Shown: positions 55,060 through 64,000 of the stretch, piece after piece
Layout: every line of letters begins with the position of its first letter
Numbering within the stretch: the first letter of the stretch is position 1
Source: Ambrosia x helenae
Lineage: Eukaryota; Streptophyta; Magnoliopsida; Asterales; Asteraceae
Assembly (NCBI GenBank): GCA_030844895.1
Contig: CM061223.1
Coordinates: 4,340,001-4,404,000, forward strand
Length of the DNA: 64,000 bases
Direction of reading: 5' to 3'
Notes under the pieces: generated by a model
Told to the model about the DNA's origin: nothing
Seen by the model: the letters and a program-made list of their open reading frames with translations, nothing else
The model's database searches: none
Translations under genes and position numbers: made by a program

Positions 55060-57453
55060 CTTGACTGCACCTTATAAAACGCAACAAAACAGTGTAGTTG
55101 AAACAAGGAACCAAATTGTTTTGGGAGCTGCAAGATCCATGATGAAAGCCATGAATGTGCCAAAATGGTTGGGGGGGGGGGGGGGGGGGCGTTAGACATG
55201 CGGTTTATATGTTAAACAGGATCCCAAAAAAGATTTGAAAGATATGACACCCTATGAAGCATTAAAAGGGAAAAGGTCATTCTTAGATCGTTTGAAGGTG
55301 TTTAGGTGCAAAGCTTATCCTAAAGTAACCCCTCATCAAGACCACAAAACTGGATGATAGAAGTGTACCAATGGTGTATCTTGGCAGCAAACCTGGTAGT
55401 ACAAACTACCGTTGTTATAATCCAATAAAAAACAAAATTTGTGTTAGCACGGATGCTGAATTTGACGAAACGAAGCCTTGGAACTGGAGTAAAGAAGAAC
55501 AAAAGGATGCTGACTTTTATGTTGATATTGAAGTCGAGGAGCTGGGTAACTCACTTTCAACAGGAACAAATCAGGTCAACTCTAACCAGGCTGAGAACAT
55601 TGCTGTCCAGAATTCCATAACACATTCTGGGCAGAATTTGTCAGCCCAAAACAACAGCCTAGCAAACACTTTCAGCAGCCCATCAGGCCCAGCAAACAGT
55701 CCTGTAGTCAACAACGAATTCGGCCAATCAAGCCCAAGTTACGAGTCTGTTTCAGCGGACTCAAATACAACTTCCGGTTCCGAAAATAGCGATTCAGAAT
55801 ATGATGACACACCCGTACAAGGTTTTCGTCCTGTCTCAAATATTTATGATAGAACTCACTCTATTCAACAGTTTGAATTCAAACGAGTGTTGTTGGCGGT
55901 CAACGAGGAACCTGTTACCTATGTTGAAGCAAAGGGAAGCAAAGAATGGTAGAAAGCTATGATGGAAGAGCTAGAGGCAATCGAAAGAAACAACACCTGG
56001 AAGCTTGTTAATTTGCCAAAAGACCACAAACCAATTTGTTTGAAATGGGTCTTTAAAACTAAGAAAGATGCAGATGGGAAAATCACTCGCTACAAAGCTA
56101 GACTCGTTGCCAAAAGGTATGTCCAAAAGCAAGGGATAAATTATGAAGACACATTCGCCTCGGTGGCTCGCATGGAAACTGTGCGGCTGTTACTAGCTTT
56201 GGCAGCCCAATATGGGTGGCTAGTCCATCATCTTGATATGAAGACGACATTTCTCCACGGGGAACTAAAGGAGGAAGTCTACATGGAACAGCCAGAAGGA
56301 TTCAAGATACCCGGTAGCGAGCATATGGTATATAAGCTATCAAAAGCCTTATATGGGTTACACCAAGCTCCACGATCCTGGAACACAAGGTTGGATACTA
56401 CTCTTAAGGATCTCGGTTTCAAAAGGAGTCAAAGAGAGCACGCGGTTTACAAACACGTATACAATAACGAAGTAATAATTGTTGAAGTATACGTGGATGA
56501 CTTAATTGTCACAGGTTCAGATCCGAAGAAAATTGAAGATTTCAAGCGAAAAATGGCTAAACATTTCGAAATGAGCAACCTTGGCTTATTATCTTATTAC
56601 TTGGGGATCGAAGTAAATAAAAAAGATAATGAGATATCATTGAATCAAGCTGGTTATGCAACAAAGATTCTCAAAAGCTCAAAGATGTGGGACTGCAATC
56701 CCCAAAATATCCCATGGAACCTGGTCTTATTGGTGATGAATGATGACAGTGAACTGGTGGACCCAACTCAATACCAAAGAGTTATAGGTAGCCTTCGATA
56801 CCTGACCCATACACGACCCGACCCGACCAGACCTGAGCTTCGCAGTAGGACTGGTCAGCAGGTTCATGAAGACCCCGAGAGCAACACACATGAAGGCTGT
56901 GAAGCATATTCTTCGCTACATAAAGGGAACTCTTCACATTGGCATTAAATACTCAAGGAATAGAGGTTTGAGATTGATTGAATACAATGATAGTTCTCAT
57001 GCTATCGATTGGAATGATGGGCAAAGCACAACTGGAATGGTTTTTTATTATGGGGGTGGACCGATCGCTTGGTGCAGCAAAAAACAAAGCACAATGGCTT
57101 TGTCTTCCAGTGAGGCTGAATTTATAGCGGCAACAGCTGATGCGTGCCAAGCAATATGGCTAAAAGGAATGCTTGAAGATTTGACAAGTCAAAAGCTAGA
57201 AGGAATCAAGTTACTTGTAGATAATCGCTCGGCCATTGAATTAATGAAGAACCCGGTATTCCACGGCCGGAGCAAACACATAGACTCAAAATACCATTTT
57301 ATTCGTGAGTGTGTTGAAAGGAACCTGGTGAAAGTTGAGTTTGTAAGTGGCAAAGAACAAGCAACAGATGTTTTTACAAAAGCATTACCCGGACTCAAGT
57401 TTGCTGAAATGAAAGAAAAACTAGGAGTTGAAGAAATTGAATTAAGGGGGTGA
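55060..57453 (+). pseudogene. Copia pol pseudogene (end of integrase, RT, RNase H)
   Basis: Begins in the integrase with QQNSVVETRNQIV and runs through a G19 tract (55171-55189) that replaces the usual WGEA block. It continues MLNRIP, MTPYEALKG, VYLGSKPGSTNYRCYNP, a Ser-rich linker, then reverse transcriptase WVFKTKKDADGKITRYKARL and YVDDLIVTGSD (the catalytic YVDD is intact), and RNase H MALSSSEAEFIAA and LLVDNRSAIELM to TGA 57451-57453. Defects: stops near 55350 and TAG 55950-55952, and a frameshift at about 56830. Gag, protease and the first part of integrase are missing. A 3' LTR follows at once. Confidence 0.93.
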
Positions 57454-57705
57454 TTGTTATGTTAATTCTAATGTTTATGCAGTCAAGTCAAAAGTTAGCA
57501 GTCAATGTTTAAGCTATTAGTTTTATTTCTTTTATGATTAAGAGTTGTTTATGTTTTCTTATAAATAGCTACTAGGAATTATGTGACAACTCGGGTAAAT
57601 CTCTCTCTTTTGGTTTCTATCTTTTGTTTGTTCCTTCGTTATTTCTTTTGTTCTTTTGGTACTTGAGCAATTTTCGGGACGAAAATTCTTTTAACGTGGG
57701 GATGA

Positions 57706-60383
57706 TGTGACACCCGGCAAATTCTGGTTAACAACGTTGTCTAGATGAAAGTCTACCTTAGCGAGTCACGCGTATATTGTACTTAACTGGGTTAGTTAAG
57801 TCGGGTTATAGTTCGGGAACTATTGGTTTAGTCTAGAGGATCATTGGATGTTGGTCTAGAGGTTCATTAGATGTCGGTCCTTAACCAAGTGTACAAACGG
57901 TGACGATCGGTAGGATCGTCAGGGCATACGGAACATACGAGTCTCGAGTCCCGGGAATTGGTGAACGAGTGTAAATATGTGTAATTACTTGTGTTATGTG
58001 TTTACAATCATTATGTGACTTGTCGGTACATTAATATGTGTTAACATATGTTAAAACGGGGTTTAACGCGCAAAACACACGAAAAAGGCCCATATAGGCG
58101 ATCAGGATGACCAAATCGCCTATATGTGGGGCGACTGGGAACCTTAGGGGCGATCAGGGTACTGATCGCATGACTATTCATGCGATTAGGCCCCGATCGC
58201 ATGAATAGTTACGCGATTAGGCTTCCTGATCGCGTGTAAAGCTGCATAATCGCATGTTACGTGCTGGACGACTAGAAACGCCTATAAATACAATGCTTAA
58301 CCTCCTAAACTTCCTAATATCAACCCTAGTCGTCCCATAACCGCCCCAAACACATAAACAACCTCTGGAAGGCGATTTTGATCAAAAACACAAGGTTTCA
58401 AGGTCTAACCATCATTCTTTCATAATCCTAAGGTTTGATTCTCATCCATAACACTTTGTAAACGTTTTTAATCAATCCCTAATGGTCCAGACCTGTTCAT
58501 AAACGAAAAAGCTTTCTGAAAATCATTAATACGGATTATTAATCGGATTATAACCAATATACATGCGTTGTGGGTGTGTATGATTAGAAAGCTAGGATTT
58601 TTATGATTCATGATGCTTGATTGATATGTTATTTGGTTAGATCAGAATTGATATTGATAGTATGATGATAGAAATCTGATTAATTGATTATTAGGGTTAT
58701 TGTTATGCATGTTAGTATGATGATTGCATGCTATGTGTATATGTTTGGATTACTTGGTTGCATGCAGGACTGATTACACGAGGTTAAACGAGGGATTTTG
58801 GTTGAAACATGTTTAGGATAGTGTTTGGGATGATATTGGGTAGTTACACACGTTCTGGATCTGATTTGGGGCATTAAACGCGCGAAAAACTGGAACAGCA
58901 AGGTTACAGGCGATTAGGATTCCTAATCGCCACTTTTACATGCAATCAGGGCCAAATCGCATGAACAGTCATGCGATCAGCCCCAAATCGCGTGAATAGT
59001 AATGCAATCAGCCCAAATCGCGTGAATAGTAATGCAATCAGCCCTGATCACGTGAATAGTAATGCAATCAGCCCTGATCACGTGAATAGTAATGCAATCA
59101 GCCCTGATCACGTGAATAGTAATGCAATCAGCCCTGATCACGTGAACTTATATGCAATTAGCCCTAATCACATGAACTTATACGCAATCAGTCCTAATGG
59201 CTAGTTTACGTTTCCTAATCGCGTGTACTACTATTGTAAGTGTAAAATAACATTCCGAGACCCGATTGGACATATAGTAACATGCTAGGAACCTCGTAAC
59301 ATATATGGTAACTTGGTAACATATGTTTGGATGTAATTCGGTGGTACGTGAACTATGTGCTATAACTTGTTGTGCGTTAACGTATGTTAAGTGTACTTGC
59401 GTTATTGTATGTTTTGGAGCGTAAACATAACACGGGGAGTCTCGGGTCACCAATGGGATGTCGAGTCTTGTACTTTGGGTCGGTTAAACAGTCACGGTGT
59501 TTTCAAACGAACTTGGTTATGGTCTGGACATCTAGGGACTAATTAACCTGCGGGTTATTAGTCTAAGTACTTGTAACTGTCGTATGTTAGGTCGCCGCTT
59601 TACGGGACTAGCATAGCAGCTGAGTTTACTCGGGTTAAGGAGTAACGGAACTTAAGGTGAGTTTACGGCCCCTCTTTTAAACTGGTTTTATACTTTCGGG
59701 GGAGAAAACATGTGTTAAAACTATATTTGGTAACTACTGTCATACTATGGGTTTCTATTGTGTACTACACGATCGTTGGAAGTCCCGGGGGGAACCATGA
59801 ATGTGCGGGTTAGCACAACGGGGAAATGTGAATAGCGCTATTGGGAGTGACCAACCCCGCTCGTCGACTTGGAGGGTCGGCGGGTGCATATTGTCTCAAA
59901 CAGGAACAACAGGAACAACAGGAACTACATCGGGCATACTTTTGGTATTCGCGTTAGTAATGGTTTTCCAATCGTGGTAGTAACAAAACGTACGCCTAGC
60001 TAGCGTATACTGGTTTTCTATTTGTTATAGTATGGACAGGTGGACTTGGTACTTGGATACAAAACCTGTAAACTCACCAGCATTTTTGTGCTGACGTAAA
60101 CTTTTACATGTTTTCTCAGGTCGCTAAGGTAGCACGACTGGACTAGGGCGCACGCGTCTGCACGGCGTCTATGTTAGGGTTGCATGGTCTTACAACATTT
60201 AACATTGGTTTATTATTTTGGATAATGTTTTGAATAAGCTTCCGCTGTAAACGGGATTTTAAACTGTGTTTTGAAATTGCATTTTAATTCATTTAGACTT
60301 GTTTATTGTGATCGTTGGTTTGGATCCTGGTTTGTCATGCGCCTCGCGGTAAAACTCCGCAAGTGGATTTTGAGGGTGTGACA
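57706..60383 (+). repeat. Long Gypsy LTR (2678 bp)
   Basis: Begins TGTGACACC, ends GGTGTGACA. Contains blocks of GATCGCATGAATAGT and GCGATTAGGC words (58080-58260, 58905-59215), including an exact 30-bp tandem array. No gene inside; the open frames are repeat artefacts. Confidence 0.85.
58961..59200. repeat. 30-bp minisatellite in the Gypsy LTR
   Basis: CGTGAATAGTAATGCAATCA recurs at 58991, 59021, 59051, 59081 and 59111, with variants at 59141 and 59171 and an earlier one at 58961: eight units at an exact 30-bp period. Units differ by single bases, mainly CCCAAATCG versus CCCTGATCA. Confidence 0.95.
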
Positions 60384-60500
60384 AATTAGTAGCAAGATGT
60401 ACCAGTTTTCCCATTCATATTTTATCAATAAAGACTAATCTGTGTTGACTGCATAATTTCTTTGTTTTTCGGTTCTGCTCTTTGACCCAGTTGTCTAACA

Positions 60501-61447
60501 TATTTCACTGTATCACCTCCTTTTAGCATTGAATAAGCCCATAAAAGTTCTCTCTATTTCCGTTATAAAAGTTGCCCCTTATCATCAAAGTTTCAATATA
60601 ATATACCATGACTCATGATTTGCACTATCATTCTCTAAAGTCAAAATGTTTTAAAAACAGTCATCCAATCTCTTGTTGGCAAAATCGCTAGCTTTCTCAT
60701 AGTTGAAAAATAAACTGACCACAAAGATGCTCGTTTGAAGATAAAATTCTTGTATAGTTATGGTGACATCTGATACAACATGATATTTTTGTAACTATTG
60801 TTTCTATACTAATGGTCCCAATATTACAGGGACGGTATAAGTGCGTGTTGTCTCAACGAAACTTATACCAGAAACTATAAAAACGAATATCAATATCGGC
60901 GTCAAAGTTGTTTAGATGATATTAGTTCAGTTTGTCATGGTAAAGATCAAAAAATCACTTATATTTCACCCATTCATTTAAAAAAAGACTAATTAAAATA
61001 ACAAAAGACTAAATGACTCCACTTTATTCGCTACATGGATTTATCTGGGCCTAGGTTATATATGTTTATATTTTGTAAAGAGATATTTATACCATATTTT
61101 AATTTCGTGATCAAAACGGAGGGGGAAAGTCTACAAAAGCTCAGGTGTAAGGACTAGTACATCGTACCTTATACATCACATATAGCTCTATACGGGACGT
61201 ATAATGATGTGATTGAGGGTTGTTGTCTAGATCGCTTAGTACAAGGGAACAATATACCGTATCCTATACGCCTCGTATATGGCTACATGTGGCGTATATG
61301 GATGGGATTGAATGGTTTGTCATGTCTAGGCTATAGGTTTTTTCGATGGTGCAGTCATGTCAAGTTGAATAAGTAGGGGGCGGGGTAGACTTTAGGGATA
61401 TTGATGACTATGAACATATACAGTTTGAGTCAGACACTAATGCGTTT
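60501..61447. other. AT-rich interval, no gene seen
   Basis: No coding frame or RNA gene. Phrases at 61160-61215 and 61250-61310 (TACATC..CTATACG..GTATA..GATG..GATTGA) look like an old local duplication. Confidence 0.4.
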
Positions 61448-61452
61448 ATGCG

Positions 61453-61846
61453 TGTTGGATCAAGCCCATTTGACAACACTCACTCAATCACACACTCACA
61501 TAAATGTATATATGCACAAAGCTTGCTTATATTATAAAATGAGAAGGTACAAAACTAAACTACTGACAACCCTATTTATAATTGAAACAAACAAATGAAA
61601 ACACATGCTAAATTTTCAAAACAACCCACAACCTCCTTGTTTATAGCAACAACTCCCAACTTTCACTTCTCAATAACATCCACTTCCAATAAACTTGGTC
61701 AACACAAGACTAATTTTTCACCACTGATCCGTTAGATGTTTCTGACCCGTTAATACTGCTGACTCGGTTTAGATTTGAGCCGCCGACTCGTGAACTACTT
61801 AACCACGACTCGTTAAATTAACCGAACTATCAAGATTAACCCAACA
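61453..61846 (-). repeat. 3' LTR of the non-coding element
   Basis: 394 bp, TGTTGGATCAAGCCC to ATTAACCCAACA. The adjoining purine tract at 61847 (minus strand) marks this as the 3' LTR. Confidence 0.92.
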
Positions 61847-62607
61847 TTCACCCCTTAATATTGATGTCTTGACCCGTTTTAACACCGGTCACCCTGTCGT
61901 CTCAAACTCGGGCCTTATCTCTTGATCCTTACGAACTTACGAACCACAAAGATTCGTTGCTCTTGTTCGCCTTCACACAAATGGCTTCTTTCTCGCTTCG
62001 GTCTCCTTACTCGACTTTTCTTTAATTGATCGGTTCACATAGATCCGACTCAAAATCTTGCTCACGCTTCTTGCTTAAATCCTTTTCTTTAAACTTGTTG
62101 TTGGTTGTTTTTGTACTCACCAGTTTTGGCAGCCATATATCACCATCGCTCGGTACTATTTGGTTGCCGATCCAGACTTGAAACAACCCCGTGCGGTTCT
62201 CAGATCACCCTGGTACGCCACTTCATGATCACCTCTCAACTTTCTTTCTCTTTTCCTCGACTGTAACTTTGAGGAGCTTGTCTCTTCGCTTCAGATTCTC
62301 CTTATATTGTCCTTTTTCTTTGACTTGATATTAGATATGTGGCTCAAAAATCAAAGTTTGCATCGACCCAACATGGATTAACCCACAGTTTTCAATTTTA
62401 TGTCTTTGTTCACAAATATCACCAAACGAATCACACAGATTCTATTCACCACACCTCTCGAAGCAATTTCCTTTTACTCATACCTAGTCCAGAAGATCAC
62501 ATATATCTCATTCTAGTTCTCATATGCCTTCATGCATCATGTAGTTGTACAGTACAAGTAGTATTTAACTTCACCTTTTTTTTAATCAAAAAACATGTTG
62601 TTGACCA

Positions 62608-63089
62608 TTCAAAGCAAAATTACCTCATTTGTTGTGCTCCTACACTTTTGCATTTGTATTTAACATTATCTTCGTACTTGCTACCTTCTTTCTGTTTCTC
62701 CTCTTCAACAACAAAAACAAAACACACGACTCCTTAATTTCTTATCACACTAAACTAGGTCACACAAACCCAACTTCAATAATCAGCAAATGCCCACAAA
62801 TTCTTTCTTTTGTTCACACAGAACTTCGATCCAGCACACAACTTTTCCTTCAAAGCAAAATTACCTCATTTGTTGTGCTCCTACACTTTTGCATTTGTAT
62901 TTGACATTATCTTCGTACTTGCCACCTTCTTTTTGTTTCTCCTCTTCAACAACAAAAACAAAACACACGACTCCTTAATTTCTTATCACACTAAACTGGG
63001 TCACACAAACCCAACTCCAATAATCAGCAAATGCCCACAAATTCTTTCTTTTGTTCACACAGAACTTCAATCCAGCACACAACTTTTCC
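62608..63089. repeat. Internal tandem duplication, 241-bp unit
   Basis: 62608-62848 and 62849-63089 are nearly identical (TTCAAAGCAAAATTACCTC at each start). The interior also has many CACACAGA/CTT words. Open frames across it show no known domain. Confidence 0.92.
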
Positions 63090-63540
63090 TTCGATTCTTT
63101 CTATTTACCACACCGCAAAGATTGTCTTCTCTTTATCACAACTCCTCAAGTTGCCCACACTCGCTTGCATGTAAGTTTTGATCACACAGATCTTACTTCT
63201 CTACTTCACACCATACCGCCTTCTTGATCGTGTCACACAACACCGCTTAGGTTTTCGATCGGCTTCACACATATGTGCACACAGCTCCTCTTTCTTGATT
63301 TTCTTTAAACCACACAGGTCTTTTTTCATTCGATCACAAAGATCGATTTTGTATGGATCACATAGACCTTATCACGCCTTATCACACAGATTAGCGCTTC
63401 AATCTTGTCTACTCTGGCTCACTCAGAATCGTATTCAGCTCACGCAGAACTTGTTCTTCTCTCTTCATCTTCGTGCAGTTTAGAGGGCTGCTCCCCCTTC
63501 TCTAATACTCGACTCTCAAACCGGCCTCTCAGTTTTCACC

Positions 63541-63555
63541 CGCTCTGATACCAAA
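63541..63555 (-). promoter_or_regulatory. Primer-binding site of the non-coding LTR element
   Basis: The minus strand reads TGGTATCAGAGCG directly inside the LTR, complementary to initiator Met tRNA. Confidence 0.9.
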
Positions 63556-63955
63556 TGTTGGATCAGGCCCCTTTGACAACACTCACTCAATCACACGTAC
63601 ACTCACGTAAATGTATATATACACAAAGCTTGCTTATATTATAAAATGAGATGGTACAAAACTAAACTACTAACAACCCTATTTATACTTGAAACAAACA
63701 AAAATGAAAACACATGCTAAATTATCAAAACAACCCACGACCTCCTTGTTTATAGCAACAACTCACAACTTTCACTTCTCCATAACATCCATTTCCAATA
63801 AACTTGGTCAACATAAGACTAATTCTTCACCATTGATCCGTTAGATGTTTCTGACCCGTTAATATTGCTGACCCGGTTCAGATCTGACCCGCCGACTCGT
63901 GAACTACTGACCCACGACTCGTTAAGTCAACCGAACTATCAAGATTAACCCAACA
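63556..63955 (-). repeat. 5' LTR of the non-coding element
   Basis: 400 bp, counterpart of 61453-61846. The PBS next to it fixes the orientation. Confidence 0.92.
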
Positions 63956-64000
63956 ATGCGGTGCATGAAGTTACTAACAATGAAGATTTGGAAGATGAAG

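Larger units (their letters stand above)
57582..60383 (+). mobile_element. Gypsy-type remnant: stub of 5' LTR, PPT and full 3' LTR
   Basis: Flanked by AATTA (57577-57581 and 60384-60388). It starts TGTGACAACTCGGGTAAAT, similar to the 3' LTR start TGTGACACCCGGCAAAT, but runs after about 100 bp into the gag-pol tail sequence TTTTCGGGACGAAAATTC and a purine tract ACGTGGGGATGA. The 3' LTR follows. All coding domains are deleted. The tail phrase before the PPT resembles that of Tekay/Del-type chromoviruses, which is an inference. Confidence 0.85.
57455..60500 (+). repeat. 3' LTR of the Copia pseudogene, split by a Gypsy remnant
   Basis: Starts TGTTATGTTAATTC after a purine tract (AAGGGGGTGAT) and ends GTTGTCTAACA. 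The two parts, 57455-57581 and 60389-60500, are separated by the insertion 57582-60383 with an AATTA duplication. The restored LTR would be about 239 bp. Confidence 0.85.
61453..63955 (-). mobile_element. Non-coding LTR retrotransposon (LARD/TRIM-like), minus strand
   Basis: LTRs 61453-61846 (394 bp) and 63556-63955 (400 bp), both TGTTGGATCA..CCCAACA. Target duplication ATGCG at 61448-61452 and 63956-63960. Read on the minus strand, the PBS TTTGGTATCAGAGCG (63541-63555) follows the 5' LTR and a purine tract AAGGGGTGAA precedes the 3' LTR at 61847. The 1.7-kb interior has no Gag or Pol motif. LTRs differ at roughly 30 positions (about 7-8%), so it is much older than the Copia at 25878. Confidence 0.93.

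Noticed and set aside
58961..59200. Regular 30-bp repeats that might suggest a CRISPR array
   Set aside because: Units are contiguous with no spacers, and the setting is a plant LTR, so this is a minisatellite.
62339..63483. Overlapping open frames in the non-coding LTR element
   Set aside because: Low-complexity CACACA/CTT sequence and a tandem duplication; no Gag, protease, integrase or RT motif.

Overview
This is a repeat-dense stretch of a plant nuclear genome. Plant markers are a plant mobile domain gene, an AMT1 ammonium transporter, a plant-type L-asparaginase, Ty1/copia elements primed by initiator-Met tRNA, Helitrons with CTAG ends, and Stowaway, PIF/Harbinger, hAT and CACTA-type MITEs. 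A long coiled-coil 'gypsy-type transposase' relative (4.8-6.8 kb) and the style of the LTRs suggest Asteraceae. That placement is an inference. I found no cellular gene with an intact reading frame: every recognisable host gene is a broken or partial copy.

Layout, left to right. 1-1.95 kb: repeat A, containing a triplet-repeat array. 1.95-4.43 kb: the 3' half of a minus-strand Copia element. 4.45-6.83 kb: a coiled-coil gypsy-type pseudogene with an internal duplication. 7.2-11.27 kb: a probable MULE-like unit carrying a plant mobile domain pseudogene and a 201-bp GC-rich tandem repeat. 11.3-13.0 kb: an AMT1 pseudogene split by a MITE. 13.2-15.3 kb: repeat B and a LINE fragment. 15.7-17.9 kb: MITEs and a Helitron end. 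18.5-23.1 kb: second copy of repeat A, ending in a palindrome with arms of about 1.16 kb. 23.5-25.3 kb: a Stowaway MITE, a SINE split by an hAT MITE holding a tRNA-Asn-like sequence, and another SINE. 25.4-31.5 kb: second copy of repeat B, split by a young full-length Copia (25878-30949) with apparently identical LTRs.

31.5-34.4 kb: a SINE, a LINE fragment, and a Helitron with MITEs nested three levels deep. 36.1-38.3 kb: pseudogene pieces of a CCR/DFR-like reductase and an isoaspartyl peptidase/L-asparaginase, followed by a second Helitron 3' end at 39660. 39.7-43.9 kb: tandem MITE-like repeats and a Copia pseudogene lacking LTRs. 44.2-46.3 kb: a SINE, a MITE and a foldback element. 46.8-48.1 kb: a PIF/Harbinger transposase pseudogene. 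50.2-51.1 kb: an L1-type LINE fragment. 51.8-53.5 kb: possible exons of an unidentified gene around a CACTA foldback MITE. 55.1-60.5 kb: a Copia pseudogene whose 3' LTR is split by a Gypsy remnant with a 2.7-kb LTR. 61.45-63.96 kb: a complete non-coding LTR element (LARD/TRIM-like).

The window shows successive insertions more than cooperating genes. Target-site duplications order many of the events: Copia into repeat B, hAT MITE into SINE, MITE into MITE into Helitron, Gypsy into Copia LTR, MITE into AMT1, hAT MITE into asparaginase. No genuinely new biological system is demonstrated. The most unusual items are the possible Helitron read-through capture, the long palindrome, the triplet-array site that holds different triplets in different copies, and the tRNA-bearing hAT MITE.
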